A stretch of DNA of 64,000 nt, taken from NCBI GenBank assembly GCA_020249435.1, contig JADCFQ010000007.1:1-64000 (forward strand). Direction: 5' to 3'. This DNA comes from Roseomonas sp. GTDB taxonomy: Bacteria; Pseudomonadota; Alphaproteobacteria; Acetobacterales; Acetobacteraceae. The translations under genes and the position numbers were made by a program. Under the pieces are notes generated by a model, which was not told where the DNA came from, searched no databases, and saw nothing but the letters and a program-made list of their open reading frames with translations. Shown piece by piece: positions 52,268 to 61,794 of the stretch (positions within the stretch are counted from its first letter, which is position 1; every line of letters begins with the position of its first letter).

Positions 52268-53397
52268 GCGCCGCTATCGCCGCCACCGTGGAATTGACCG
52301 TGGATGGCCTGACCTATCGCGGTTGGCGTTCCATGAAATGCAGCCTTGGCCTGGATGCTGCGGCGGCGGAAATCTCCATTGAAATGGCGGAACGCTGGGC
52401 CGGTGCGGAAGATGCCGCGCAGATCGCGCGCAGCATCCGGCCAGGTGCGGCATTCCTGCTGACGCTGGAAGGCGAAGCCGTGGTGGAAGGCTTCCTGGAT
52501 GCGCTGGAAGTCGCCTATGACGCCACAAACCACACGCTGACCGTGCGTGGCCGCGAACGGACGGCGGATTTGGTGGATTGCGCGGCGACCGTGGATGGCC
52601 CTTATGAATGGGCGAATATCGGATTGGAAGAAGCCGCGCGGCGCATCGCCGAACCCTATGGCATCGAAGTGCGCGCGGAAGCTGACCTTGGCAAAGCCTT
52701 CCCGCGCTTTTCGATCCAGCCCGGCGAAGCGGCGTGGGAAGCGATTGCGCGGGCCGCACGCGAACGCGCGGTGATCGCGACCGGGGATGGCCTGGGCACG
52801 CTGATCCTGACCCGTGCTGGCGAAGGTGGTGAAGCCGCCGGTGCGCTGCGCTTGGGCGGTAAGGATGGCAATATCCTGCGCGCCAATGGCAGTTTTGATG
52901 TCGCGGAACGGCACAATTTGGTTGTGGTGCGTGGCCAGGCGCAGGGCGAAACCTCGGCCAGCCAGGGCGAAGCGCGCGCCACTGATGAAGACATTATCCG
53001 CCACCGGCCAAAGGTGATTTTGGCCGAAGCGCAGGGCGAAGGTGTGACCTTTCAGGACCGCGCGGCGCATGAAGTGCGGGTGGCGGCGGGCAAGTCTCGG
53101 CGCGTGCGCTACACCGTGCCGGGCTGGCGTGGTTCTTCGGGCAATCTGTGGCTGCCCAACACGAAGGTCTGGGTGGAAGACGCCTTCATGGAATTGAAGC
53201 GCGAATTGCTGATCTCAAACGTCACTTTCAGCCTGACGGAACAGGGCACCGTGACCGAATTGCAGGTGGCGCCGGTGGATGCCTATGCCCTGCTGCCTGA
53301 ACCCGGCAAGGGCGGCGGCGGCGAAAGCGGGCCTTTCGAGACGAAGATCGAAACCCGCGAGAATGATCGTGACGCCTGGAAGCGGGTGGCCGAATGA
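52264..53397 (+). CDS. gpP-like baseplate hub protein (gp44)
   Basis: A 377-residue hub protein (LysM/GPD-like). ATVELTVDGLTYRGWRSMKCSLGLDAAAAEISIEMAERW is the opening, then LTVRGRERTADLVDCAA and SYTVPGWRGSSGNLW-like motif RYTVPGWRGSSGNLWLPN. It forms the trimeric hub bearing the spike. It overlaps gpN and the spike gene. Confidence 0.9.
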   Translation: MSAAIAATVELTVDGLTYRGWRSMKCSLGLDAAAAEISIEMAERWAGAEDAAQIARSIRPGAAFLLTLEGEAVVEGFLDALEVAYDATNHTLTVRGRERTADLVDCAATVDGPYEWANIGLEEAARRIAEPYGIEVRAEADLGKAFPRFSIQPGEAAWEAIARAARERAVIATGDGLGTLILTRAGEGGEAAGALRLGGKDGNILRANGSFDVAERHNLVVVRGQAQGETSASQGEARATDEDIIRHRPKVILAEAQGEGVTFQDRAAHEVRVAAGKSRRVRYTVPGWRGSSGNLWLPNTKVWVEDAFMELKRELLISNVTFSLTEQGTVTELQVAPVDAYALLPEPGKGGGGESGPFETKIETRENDRDAWKRVAE

Positions 53398-53963
53398 CGC
53401 TGGATGAAATGAAGCGCTTCATCGCACCTTTGCAACGCCGCGTGATGCTGGCGATTGGGCGTGGCACGCTTGGGCCGGTGGATGATGCGGATGGCTTGCA
53501 GCGCAGCCAGGTGACGCTGCTGGCCGGTGAAACGCGGGACAATGTGGAACGCCTTCAGCAATACGGCATTTCCGCCGTGCCGCTGCCCGGCGCGGATGTG
53601 GTGGTGGTGTGTGTCGGCGGTAATCGCGACCACCCGGTGATCATCGGAGTGGATGACAGGCGCCACCGCCCGACCGGCCTGCAACCCGGCGATGTGTGCA
53701 TCTATTCGTATCAGACGGGCCATCGCATTTTGCTGAAGGCAGACCGCAAGATTGAAATTGAGGGTGATGAAATCACCATCAAGGCAGACACTAAGATCAC
53801 TTTGGAAGCGCCTGTGGTGGAAGTGACCGGCGCTTTGGATGTGATGGGCGATATCCGCGACCGCGCGGCTTCCGGTGGCATGTCCATGAATGGCATGCGG
53901 GCCGATTACAATGTCCATGTCCATGGCGGGAGCCCGGGGCCCACCCCGGCGATGGCGCCATGA
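53394..53963 (+). CDS. Baseplate spike protein gpV-like (gp45)
   Basis: A 189-residue spike protein. An OB-fold N-terminal part (VTLLAGETRDNVERLQQYG, DVVVVCVGGNRDHPVIIGVDD) is followed by a beta-helix (DRKIEIEGDEITIKADTKITLEAPVVEVTGALDVMGDI). The C-terminal HVHGG resembles the metal-binding H-x-H tip of Mu-type spikes. It pierces the outer membrane. Confidence 0.92.
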   Translation: MTLDEMKRFIAPLQRRVMLAIGRGTLGPVDDADGLQRSQVTLLAGETRDNVERLQQYGISAVPLPGADVVVVCVGGNRDHPVIIGVDDRRHRPTGLQPGDVCIYSYQTGHRILLKADRKIEIEGDEITIKADTKITLEAPVVEVTGALDVMGDIRDRAASGGMSMNGMRADYNVHVHGGSPGPTPAMAP

Positions 53964-54382
53964 TCGCCCTGGAATGGAATGGCGCCGTGGGTGCGGCGGA
54001 TTTGGCGCTGGCCGAAACCGGCGCGCTGGCGAAGGATGACGCGCTGCAAACCGCCGTGGTGCTTTCGCTTTTCACCGATGCCCGCGCGCGGCCTGATGAT
54101 GGCGCTGAGGGTGATCGGCGCGGCTGGCTGGGCGATGCCTTCACACCTGAAGATCGCTACGGGTCGCGGCTATGGCTGCTGAAGCGCGAAAAGCACACGG
54201 AAGAAACCCGCCGCCGCGCCGAAGACTACGCCAATGAAGCGCTGGCCTGGTTGGTGGATGCGGCGCTGGCCACCGATGTTTCGGTGACCGCTTCCTGGGT
54301 CGCGCGCGGCGTGCTTGGCCTTGCGGTGCGGATTGCGGTGCCGGGTGGCGTTGAGACCAGCCAATTCACAATGAGGCTCTGA
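53960..54382 (+). CDS. gp46-like baseplate protein
   Basis: A 140-residue gp46-family protein: LQTAVVLSLFTDARARPDDGAEGDRRGWLGDAF and GSRLWLLKREKHTEETRRRAEDYANEALAWLVD. It is a baseplate wedge component (T4 gp25-like position). It overlaps the spike gene by ATGA. Confidence 0.9.
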   Translation: MIALEWNGAVGAADLALAETGALAKDDALQTAVVLSLFTDARARPDDGAEGDRRGWLGDAFTPEDRYGSRLWLLKREKHTEETRRRAEDYANEALAWLVDAALATDVSVTASWVARGVLGLAVRIAVPGGVETSQFTMRL

Positions 54383-54384
54383 CC

Positions 54385-55434
54385 ATGCCCTTTGCCCGCC
54401 CTTCGCCCGCTGAAATTCGTGATCGCATGGGCGCCGAGATTGCGGTGGCGCTGCCCGGTGCGGATGCGCGGCTGCGGCGCAGCATGGAAGGAGTGCTGGT
54501 GCGCGCCTTCGCCATCGCATCCCACGAATTGCACAGCCACATTGAATGGGCGGCGCTGCAAATCCTGCCTGATACCGCCGAAGATGAAGTGCTGGCGCGG
54601 CATGCGGCGATTTGGGGCATCACGCGCATCGTGGCCACCGCCGCGATCGGCGCGGTGAGCTTCACCGGCACGCCGGGTGCCATTGTGCCGGCGAATACGG
54701 AACTGCGGCGCGGCGATGATGCGCGCTTTCTGCTGGCGGCGGATGTGACGATTGGCGGTGGCGGTACCGGTACGGGCAATGTGGTGGCGCGGGTGGCGGG
54801 CGCGGCTGGCAATAGCCAGGCCGGGATCAGCCTGGCGCTGGTGGCGCCGGTGGCGGGCATTGCGCCCAGCGCCAGCGTGGCGGCGGGTGGCCTTGCCGCT
54901 GGCGCTGATGCGGAAAGCGATGCAGGGCTGCGCGCGCGGCTGCTTCAGCGCATTCAATCGCCGCCTGCCGGCGGTGCGAGCAATGACTATGTGACCTGGG
55001 CGCTGGCCGTGGCGGGTGTGGAGCGCGTTTGGGTGTATCCTTCCTGGCTGGGCGCCGGCACGGTTGGCGTGGCCTTCGTCACCACCGGTGGCGCCATTCC
55101 TGCCGCGCCTTTGGTGGCGGCGGTGCAGGCCGCGTTGAACCTACGCCGGCCTGTGACCGCTGCGGTGACGGCCTTTGCGCCAGCCACCCAGGCTGTGGCG
55201 CTGACGATTGACCTGGCGGTGGATACGGCAGCAATCCGCGCGGCGGTGCTGGCGGAGCTTGCTGACTTTTTTGTGCGGGAAGCGGAACCAGGCGGCACCA
55301 TCCGCGTATCGCGCATCTCGGCCGCCATCAGTGCGGCGCTGGGCGAAGTGGCGCATCTGTTGGTGGCACCCGCCGCCGATATCACCCTGCCTGCGGGCAC
55401 CATCGCCACGCTCGGCACCGTGACCTGGGCCTGA
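54385..55434 (+). CDS. Baseplate J-like protein (gp47)
   Basis: A 349-residue baseplate J-family protein. It begins RPSPAEIRDRMGAEIAVALPGADARLRRS and has ILPDTAEDEVLARHAAIWGI, GGLAAGADAESDAGLRARLLQRIQSPPAGGASNDYVTWAL and WVYPSWLGAGTVGV. It is the main wedge protein of contractile tails. Confidence 0.94.
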   Translation: MPFARPSPAEIRDRMGAEIAVALPGADARLRRSMEGVLVRAFAIASHELHSHIEWAALQILPDTAEDEVLARHAAIWGITRIVATAAIGAVSFTGTPGAIVPANTELRRGDDARFLLAADVTIGGGGTGTGNVVARVAGAAGNSQAGISLALVAPVAGIAPSASVAAGGLAAGADAESDAGLRARLLQRIQSPPAGGASNDYVTWALAVAGVERVWVYPSWLGAGTVGVAFVTTGGAIPAAPLVAAVQAALNLRRPVTAAVTAFAPATQAVALTIDLAVDTAAIRAAVLAELADFFVREAEPGGTIRVSRISAAISAALGEVAHLLVAPAADITLPAGTIATLGTVTWA

Positions 55435-55437
55435 TCC

Positions 55438-56676
55438 ATGGATAGCAGCGCCTATCTTTCGCAATTGCTGGCCCTGCTGCCGCCGGGCGATGCGCTGGCG
55501 CGGGAGCCTGGTTCGAAGCTGGAACGGCTGCTGACGGTGCCTGCGGCGGAATTGGCGCGGGTGGATGGCCGGGTGGAAGCGCTGCTGCTGGAAAGCGACC
55601 CGGCGCGGACGGCGGAAATGCTGGCCGATTGGGAACGTGCGCTGGGCCTGCCCGATGAGTGTTATCCGAATGAGAGCTTCAGCCGAGCATCGCCTGCCTG
55701 GTACTTTGACGGCGCGGGCGTGCTGCGCCAAGCGGCGGTGGATGAACCGCGTTATTTGTTTGATGCGAATGGGCAGCGCACGGAAGCGGTGTTGGTGGAA
55801 GGGGCGGCCACGAATTATGTGCAACAGCCCTATTATCAGGTTGGTGTTAGTGGTCAGTGGTTTCTCCTTGGTTCCGGTTTTTCTGCGACTGCCAATTACG
55901 CGGTGGCGCCAGATGGAAGTTTGACCGCTGCCCGTGTTCAGATCGCCGCCGCGCCCGCAAGCGCTTGGTCGGTTTGGCTCGCAACTGCCCCTCTGCCGCT
56001 CAACACGTCATTCACGGCCAGTTTTTATGTTTATGCGCGCAGTCTCGGCAACCTAGGCTTTGCGCTCCTGGACCTGAATGACACTTCGGGAATTAACATT
56101 GTGGGCCAAATCGCCGTAGGCGAGTGGCGCAGAGTGATTGTTTCGGGATTGTCGAGTGGGACCAACCCGGCGTTCAATTGGTTGTACCTGCAATTTCCAG
56201 AACTCACCACTGGTGCCGTCGATATCGACATCTGGGGTGTGCAGCTTGAAATCGGCAATGCCGCGACAAGCCTTGTTATGCCGACTGCGCCGGCGACCAC
56301 CGGCCCCACCACCCGCGCCGCCGATATCCGCTTCATCGCCACCACGCAGGAACGCCGCGCGCGGGTGCTGGCGCGGCTGATTGAACGGTTTGAACCGACG
56401 CCTGCGGCCATCATCGGCTTGGCGGCGCGCCTTGGCGATACCGTCACGCTGACGGAATTCACCCCGCATGACTGCGAAGACGCCTGCGAAGCGCCGCTGT
56501 TGGATGAGCCTTGGGCGCATGCCTTCCAGGTGGCGGGTGGCGCGCAGTTGGTGGTGGAATTCACCTGCGAAGATGGCTGCGAAACGCCGCTCAGCCAATG
56601 GCGCACCGGTGCTTATGAATGCGCGATCCGCCGCTTTGCCCCGGCGCATACCGTGCCGATCTTCACCTATGCGTAA
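55438..56676 (+). CDS. gp48-like (DUF2313) baseplate protein with inserted domain
   Basis: A 412-residue protein, about twice the usual gp48/YmfQ length. Residues 1-77 (LLALLPPGDALAREPGSKLERLL, WERALGLPDEC) and from about 302 (QERRARVLARLIERFEPTPAAIIGLAARLGDTVTLTEFTPHDCEDACE) are the DUF2313 halves. Between them lie about 225 residues: FSRASPAWYFDGAGVLRQAAVDEPRYLFDANG, VLVEGAATNYV, then a beta-rich jelly-roll-like part. Such modules occur in phage fibre/spike proteins and may bind carbohydrate. Part of the insert is less GC-rich than its surroundings. Confidence 0.87.
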   Translation: MDSSAYLSQLLALLPPGDALAREPGSKLERLLTVPAAELARVDGRVEALLLESDPARTAEMLADWERALGLPDECYPNESFSRASPAWYFDGAGVLRQAAVDEPRYLFDANGQRTEAVLVEGAATNYVQQPYYQVGVSGQWFLLGSGFSATANYAVAPDGSLTAARVQIAAAPASAWSVWLATAPLPLNTSFTASFYVYARSLGNLGFALLDLNDTSGINIVGQIAVGEWRRVIVSGLSSGTNPAFNWLYLQFPELTTGAVDIDIWGVQLEIGNAATSLVMPTAPATTGPTTRAADIRFIATTQERRARVLARLIERFEPTPAAIIGLAARLGDTVTLTEFTPHDCEDACEAPLLDEPWAHAFQVAGGAQLVVEFTCEDGCETPLSQWRTGAYECAIRRFAPAHTVPIFTYA

Positions 56677-56688
56677 AGGAAACACACG

Positions 56689-57801
56689 ATGCAGCGCGTA
56701 ACTCGATCCTCAGCGGTCGCCACCATGCCGGCGCCGCCGGTTTCACCCAGCGCCCCTGGGTTTTTCACCGGGGGTAATCCGGGCGGCGGGACGCCCGCGA
56801 CCACGCCAGGTTTTGAGTGGTTCAATGGCGTCCAAGAAGAATTGATTGGCCTGATCCTGCGCGGTGGCATCACCGCTTCCAATGCTGACCTGGCGCAGGT
56901 GCGGAAATCGCTTGATCGGCTGTTTGGCGGTGGCCTCGGCAGTTTTTCGGCCAACACCACGCTGAGCGTGGATGATGCTGGCCTGGTGCTGGTGAATGCC
57001 AGCGGCGGCGCGCGGACCATCACGCTGCCTGCGGCAAATGCGCTGGGCGGCCGGCCGATCCGCTATCAGATTGAGAAAACGGACAGCACCGCGAATGCCG
57101 TCACGGTGCAGCGCGCCGGTTCGGATACGATTGAAGGTGCCACATCCGTGGTGCTGTCCGGCCAATGGGCCAGCGTGACGCTGGTGTCCGACGGTGTCGG
57201 TGCATGGGTGGCGCTGTCCAGCGGTGATCAGTTGCCGGTCGGGTCTATCCTGCACTTCCCAGGTACAACAGCGCCGACGGGTTGGCTAAAGGCGAATGGC
57301 GCGCTGATCAGCCGCGCGACCTTTTTCAATTTATGGGCTGTGGCGCAAGCGTCCGGCAATTTAGTGCCGGAAGCGGCTTGGTTGGCGGCCAATGGGCCGA
57401 TCGGCGCATTTAGCCAAGGGGATGGAAGCACAACATTCAGGATACCGGACTTACGCGGTGAGTTTATTCGCGGATTTGACGATGGGCGCGGTGCTGATGC
57501 TGGTCGCGGGATTGGCACGGTCCAGAATGGTCAGCTGCTAAGCCACGGACACGCAGTATCCGATGTAGGCCACCAACATTGGAGTGGCGTGAACAATGGC
57601 GGCGGCGGTGATTATTACGGTGCTAGTGCACCGGCCAATCCGACGAACAGTGCAACGGCCAGGTATTCGCTGATTGGTGGGCTGACGAGCAATACCTCGC
57701 ACCTGACTAGCACTCAGCAGACCGGCATCACCATCGCGAACACTGGCGGTGCTGAGAACCGGCCGCGGAACATCGCGCTTCTTGCCTGCATCAAATTTTG
57801 A
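56689..57801 (+). CDS. Tail fibre protein with collar domain
   Basis: A 370-residue tail fibre. The N-terminal part contains FFTGGNPGGGTPATTPGFEWFNGVQEELIGLI, a widely shared baseplate-attachment motif. The middle is beta-rich. The C-terminal part is a phage tail collar domain: PVGSILHFPGTTAPTGWLKANGALISRATFFNLWAV, FRIPDLRGEFIRGFDDGRG, ending ENRPRNIALLACIKF. It recognises the host surface. Confidence 0.92.
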   Translation: MQRVTRSSAVATMPAPPVSPSAPGFFTGGNPGGGTPATTPGFEWFNGVQEELIGLILRGGITASNADLAQVRKSLDRLFGGGLGSFSANTTLSVDDAGLVLVNASGGARTITLPAANALGGRPIRYQIEKTDSTANAVTVQRAGSDTIEGATSVVLSGQWASVTLVSDGVGAWVALSSGDQLPVGSILHFPGTTAPTGWLKANGALISRATFFNLWAVAQASGNLVPEAAWLAANGPIGAFSQGDGSTTFRIPDLRGEFIRGFDDGRGADAGRGIGTVQNGQLLSHGHAVSDVGHQHWSGVNNGGGGDYYGASAPANPTNSATARYSLIGGLTSNTSHLTSTQQTGITIANTGGAENRPRNIALLACIKF

Positions 57802-57816
57802 GAAGGGGAAAACAGC

Positions 57817-58350
57817 ATGGATATCTACAGCTATCATCCTGTGACGGGCGATTTTCTTGGCGCCACAAAGGCTGATCCGAACCCCATTGTGCCGGGTGAC
57901 TGGTTGATCCCCGCATTTGCCACAGCGACCGTACCGCCAGTGGTTGCCGAAGGTGAAGTGATTATCTGGAATGGCGAGGCCTGGTCCGTGCAATTGCAGC
58001 CCCCGCCGCTCGCGGTTGAGCCGGAAACGCCTCCGCCCGTGCTCCCGCCAGTTGAGCCGCCGCCGCCCACCGATGTGAGTTTTTGGCAATTCATGCTGGC
58101 GGCGTGGAAGCTGAATTTCATCACGCATGCGGAGGCGCTGGCCGCCGTGCGCCAGCGCATCATGCCGCCAGCCTTTGCGCAGGCCATCGCGGGCCTGCCC
58201 GCCGAGGCCAAGTTGGCAGCGGAACTGAAATTCGCCGGCATCACGCGCATGCTGCGGTCTGATCCGCTGTTTGGCCTGGTGGTGGAGGCGAATATCGCCA
58301 CCGATGAACAAATTGATGGTGTGTTCGCCGTAGCCGCCACCATCGCCTGA
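57817..58350 (+). CDS. Tail fibre-associated/assembly-like protein
   Basis: A 177-residue protein after the fibre gene. It starts MDIYSYHPVTGDFLGATKADPNP, as fibre-assembly proteins do, has a Pro-rich linker (PPPVLPPVEPPPP) and a helical C-terminus with FWQFMLAAWKLNFITHAEALAAV. It may help fold the fibre. GAGAAGGGG precedes the ATG. Confidence 0.7.
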   Translation: MDIYSYHPVTGDFLGATKADPNPIVPGDWLIPAFATATVPPVVAEGEVIIWNGEAWSVQLQPPPLAVEPETPPPVLPPVEPPPPTDVSFWQFMLAAWKLNFITHAEALAAVRQRIMPPAFAQAIAGLPAEAKLAAELKFAGITRMLRSDPLFGLVVEANIATDEQIDGVFAVAATIA

Positions 58351-58365
58351 GGAAAGGGATCAGCC

Positions 58366-58788
58366 ATGCCTGCCTTCAATAAATTCCACAGCTTCGTCGC
58401 CGCGCGGAATAACGGGGTGCATAATCTGGGCAGCCACACGCTCAAGGTGATGTTCACCAATGTCGCGCCGGTGGTGTCCAACACCGTGCGCGCGAATTTG
58501 ACCGAAATCGCCGCGGGTGGCGGCTACCCAGCCGGTGGCCTGCCCGTGGTGGTGACGGCTTCCGGGCAAATCGGTGGCGTCTATAAGTTGGAAGTGGATG
58601 ATATTGTGCTGACGCCCACGGGGCCGATCGGCCCGTTCCGCTACGTGGTGCTGTATAACGACACGCCGACATCGCCGGCTGATCCGCTGATTGGGTGGTG
58701 GGATTACGGGTCTTCCATCACGCCTGGCGTGGGTGAGCCCTTCACGATTGATTTCAGCGCGGTGAATGGCGCGCTGCAGGATAGTTGA
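58366..58788 (+). CDS. Phage structural protein, unknown role
   Basis: A 140-residue beta-rich protein (FNKFHSFVAARNNGVHNLGSHTLKVMFTNVAPVVSNTV, VLTPTGPIGPFRYVVLYND). Related proteins are common in tail modules of alphaproteobacterial phages. It is probably a virion accessory protein; no enzyme motif is visible. Confidence 0.7.
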   Translation: MPAFNKFHSFVAARNNGVHNLGSHTLKVMFTNVAPVVSNTVRANLTEIAAGGGYPAGGLPVVVTASGQIGGVYKLEVDDIVLTPTGPIGPFRYVVLYNDTPTSPADPLIGWWDYGSSITPGVGEPFTIDFSAVNGALQDS

Positions 58789-58789
58789 G

Positions 58790-59194
58790 ATGGACGCCCT
58801 TATCGCCAAGCTGCGCCTGGTGCTGGCGGAATTGGGCCGGCCCGGCGCACAGCGAGACAATTGGTTCGCCTGGGCCGCAGGGCAGACCGCGCATGCCATG
58901 ATTGGGGCCGTGCTTGCTGGGGGGATGCTGTTTTTCCTGCCGGCCATCTGGGCCTTCCTGGCCGCCGCGCTGGGCTATGCGGCTACGAAGGAAGTGCCGG
59001 ATTACCTGCGCGCGCGCGGCTGGGCCGGGGCGCGGGATGCCACGCAGGACAGTCTTTTCGTCGCGGCAGGCGCTGCTTTGGCGGTGGCGATTGGTGGCGA
59101 ACATGAAAGGCTGTTCATCGTCGCGGTGTTCGCGGCGGTCATTGGGTTGGGGCTCGGGGTTTGGGCGCGGATCGCGCCGGGGGTGGGGAAATGA
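58790..59194 (+). CDS. Membrane protein in tail accessory module
   Basis: A 134-residue protein with several hydrophobic helices (TAHAMIGAVLAGGMLFFLPAIWAFLAAALGY, ERLFIVAVFAAVIGLGLGVW). It starts at an ATG just after the previous stop, and overlaps the next gene by ATGA. It could be a second holin or another membrane protein; the function is not known. Confidence 0.7.
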   Translation: MDALIAKLRLVLAELGRPGAQRDNWFAWAAGQTAHAMIGAVLAGGMLFFLPAIWAFLAAALGYAATKEVPDYLRARGWAGARDATQDSLFVAAGAALAVAIGGEHERLFIVAVFAAVIGLGLGVWARIAPGVGK

Positions 59195-59658
59195 CGCAGC
59201 GGAATCGGATCGCGGTGAAAGACGTGCAGGAAATCCTGATGTCCACCGGCGAATGGGCCAGGATTGTGATGGTGGCGGATAACGTGGCGGCACCGGACGA
59301 TCTGCGTGGTCTTTGCATCAACGTCCGCGATACGGTGCGGCAGGCCACGCTGATCCGCATGGATGATCCGCAGATCGCCGCGCGCATGGAAGCCGCGCTG
59401 GCGATGCTGGTGGGGGCTCAGCTGATATCGTCGGACACGCGCGCTGCGGTGCTGGCCTTGGCCGATGCGCCCGCGGGTGGCGGCGATGCGCCGACCGTGC
59501 GGCTGGTGAAAGGCCATGTGATACCGCGCACAGGCCTGGTGGTGCTGAATACCGGCGATTATCGGCTGGATGCGCTGGTGGAATGCGCGCAGGCGGATGC
59601 GCCCAATGTGAGTTATGGCGCGTTCCTGGCGTCTGTGATTGTGGAGGCCAGCGCATGA
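59191..59658 (+). CDS. Hypothetical phage protein
   Basis: A 155-residue protein (RNRIAVKDVQEILMSTGEWARIVMVADNVAA, ATLIRMDDPQIAARMEAALAMLVGAQLIS). No family is recognised. It is coupled by ATGA overlap to the genes on both sides, suggesting a role in the same tail accessory complex. Confidence 0.65.
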   Translation: MTQRNRIAVKDVQEILMSTGEWARIVMVADNVAAPDDLRGLCINVRDTVRQATLIRMDDPQIAARMEAALAMLVGAQLISSDTRAAVLALADAPAGGGDAPTVRLVKGHVIPRTGLVVLNTGDYRLDALVECAQADAPNVSYGAFLASVIVEASA

Positions 59659-61793
59659 AAGCGGCAGTTGAGCAAAATTTCAACGGTAGCTTGACGCAGC
59701 AGCCGATTGGTGCAGCGTATGATGCCTCGAAGATCAATCGCGGCAAGCATACCGGCCAATTCAATCTTGGTCCGGGGCAGGTGGATAAATTCGTGGGCCC
59801 GGCGCCGCTGGGCGTGGCCAATTTCGGCGAAAGTAGTCTGGCCATTGTTTCGTCTTTCGTGCATCCGGTGAAGATTACCGATGATCTTTTTTGGGTCTTC
59901 GGCGCGGATGGTTCAAACCCCGCTGCCACGCGGCGCGTCCAGCTTTGGACCTGGGTGCCTTCGACGAATACGTACGTATTCGTCGGCGCAATCAATCTGA
60001 CCTTTCCAACCGCGACAAACCACACCGTCAGAGGTTTCCGCGCGATTTTGGAAAACTACACTGTCGGCACGGTGGGGGTTTCTGGTACTGCCGTCACCGG
60101 CACGGGCACGGGATGGAATACCGGCCTTTCGGTGGGGTCGCGCATTGGTTTCGGTTCGACTGATCCGACCGCAATCACAACATGGTATCAGATTAGCGCC
60201 ATCGGTTCTGACACGTCCATCACGCTGGCGGCCAGCGCTGGCACGATAGCTGCCGGTACGCCTTACGTTATTCAAGACCTGATGCTGGTTCATGCGACGA
60301 CTAACGCCACCGTGACAAATGGCGGGTTGTTCATCACCAAGGGCCTTCAATACGCGGATTTCCAGAACCCTGCCTTCCCTGTTCCTGTCGCCACCACGGT
60401 TGATAAAATCAAGGCAACCTATTGGCTCCGCGATGCCGCCACGATCACCAATGACGTGATCGGCGGATGTGCCCTTGGCGACCGCGACAGTTGGACCCAG
60501 CAATACGTTTATTGCACGGAAGGCGCGGCGTCATCGCTTCAGCTATACCGATACAATATCCGCGCGCCCTTAACACCAACGGCAGGCGCCTTCACCCTGA
60601 CCGGCACTGATATTGTGATTACCGGCGCGCAGACGGTCACCGGCACAATTTCCCAATTGAACAATGGGCGCGTGGGGACGTTGCAGCACGGCCCCGGCGC
60701 GGGTGTGCCGTGCATTTATCTGTTCACGTCCACCCGCATCCTGCGGGTGCCGTTGGCCAATGTGTTGGCAGGCAGTACGACCTTCGTCGCGGATAGCATG
60801 GCGGAAGTGGTGCCGGGGGGTGCGAATACGCAAATTGCAGGCGGCACTTTTGTCGGGCTGGATATCGCGGGGTCGCTTGATAAGCTGGTTATTGTTGGCC
60901 CTGCCAGTAGCGGCATCATCTATGTAACGGAATATTATACGGGTGGTCAGCAGATGGACCGGCGCGCTGGTGCGCTAACAATGCACTTGCCATCCGCGCT
61001 GCGCGATACGGATTTGCCGATTTATGTTCATAGCGTCGGCACCAATGTGCCCTTCGTGTGGGTCGAGGACGGATGGCTTTTCTACATTTACAGCGTGGGC
61101 ACCACAACAAATGTGAACGCGCTGACGGTCTATCCCCTGGCCGCCGATGCTGATTTTCAGGCCGATGTGTCCAACCGCGTCATCCTGCCGCAGATCAGCC
61201 TGGGTGCGGCGGCGGCGCGGTTTTATCGCGTGTTGGTCAATGCTGCGCAGAATATTGGCGATTGGGCGATGGGCGTGGCACCCGATGCGTATCGCGTCCA
61301 GGTGCGGACCAGCGGCATCGCGGATAATTCCGGCGCTTGGGTGGATGTGCCTGCCGATGGTGATCTTTCAGGTGTGTCCAGCGCGGCCAGCATTCAATTC
61401 GGCTTGTTGTTCCGGACGGCGGGGGTGATCATGCTGCCCGCGCGCATCCTGTCGCTGGCGGTGCTTTACGAAACCGCCGATGCGCTGCCCAGCCAATATG
61501 ATTGGAATTTCGGCGACAGCAGCGACACGAACGGCACCTATGGCTGGGTGCAGCGCAGCCTGTTTGGCGGGGCGCCGGGGGTTCACACCATCAATATCTA
61601 CCGCGCCGACACCAATGCGCTGGTGCTGACGCAGGCGAGCACGGGCACCAGCAATGGCAATTTCCAGGTGTGGAATGGATCGGCCTGGGTGGCGGGCCTT
61701 GGCAGTGATGTCATTGGCACCAAGCGGCGCTTTGTGCCGACCGGCAGCCTGCCTTCGGGTGTGGACCTGATCGCCGAAATCACGGTGGCCTAA
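59655..61793 (+). CDS. Large beta-rich virion protein
   Basis: A 712-residue protein with many short beta-strand repeats rich in G, T and V. Examples are VGTVGVSGTAVTGTGTGWNTGLSVGSRIGF and VTGTISQLNNGRVGTLQHGPGAGVPCIYLFTSTRILRV, which suggest beta-propeller and Ig-like folds. Near the C-terminus is YDWNFGDSSDTNGTYGWVQR. It is a likely tail-surface or adhesion protein. The ATG at 59655 overlaps the previous stop. Parts are less GC-rich than the phage average. Confidence 0.75.
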   Translation: MKAAVEQNFNGSLTQQPIGAAYDASKINRGKHTGQFNLGPGQVDKFVGPAPLGVANFGESSLAIVSSFVHPVKITDDLFWVFGADGSNPAATRRVQLWTWVPSTNTYVFVGAINLTFPTATNHTVRGFRAILENYTVGTVGVSGTAVTGTGTGWNTGLSVGSRIGFGSTDPTAITTWYQISAIGSDTSITLAASAGTIAAGTPYVIQDLMLVHATTNATVTNGGLFITKGLQYADFQNPAFPVPVATTVDKIKATYWLRDAATITNDVIGGCALGDRDSWTQQYVYCTEGAASSLQLYRYNIRAPLTPTAGAFTLTGTDIVITGAQTVTGTISQLNNGRVGTLQHGPGAGVPCIYLFTSTRILRVPLANVLAGSTTFVADSMAEVVPGGANTQIAGGTFVGLDIAGSLDKLVIVGPASSGIIYVTEYYTGGQQMDRRAGALTMHLPSALRDTDLPIYVHSVGTNVPFVWVEDGWLFYIYSVGTTTNVNALTVYPLAADADFQADVSNRVILPQISLGAAAARFYRVLVNAAQNIGDWAMGVAPDAYRVQVRTSGIADNSGAWVDVPADGDLSGVSSAASIQFGLLFRTAGVIMLPARILSLAVLYETADALPSQYDWNFGDSSDTNGTYGWVQRSLFGGAPGVHTINIYRADTNALVLTQASTGTSNGNFQVWNGSAWVAGLGSDVIGTKRRFVPTGSLPSGVDLIAEITVA

Positions 61794-61794
61794 A

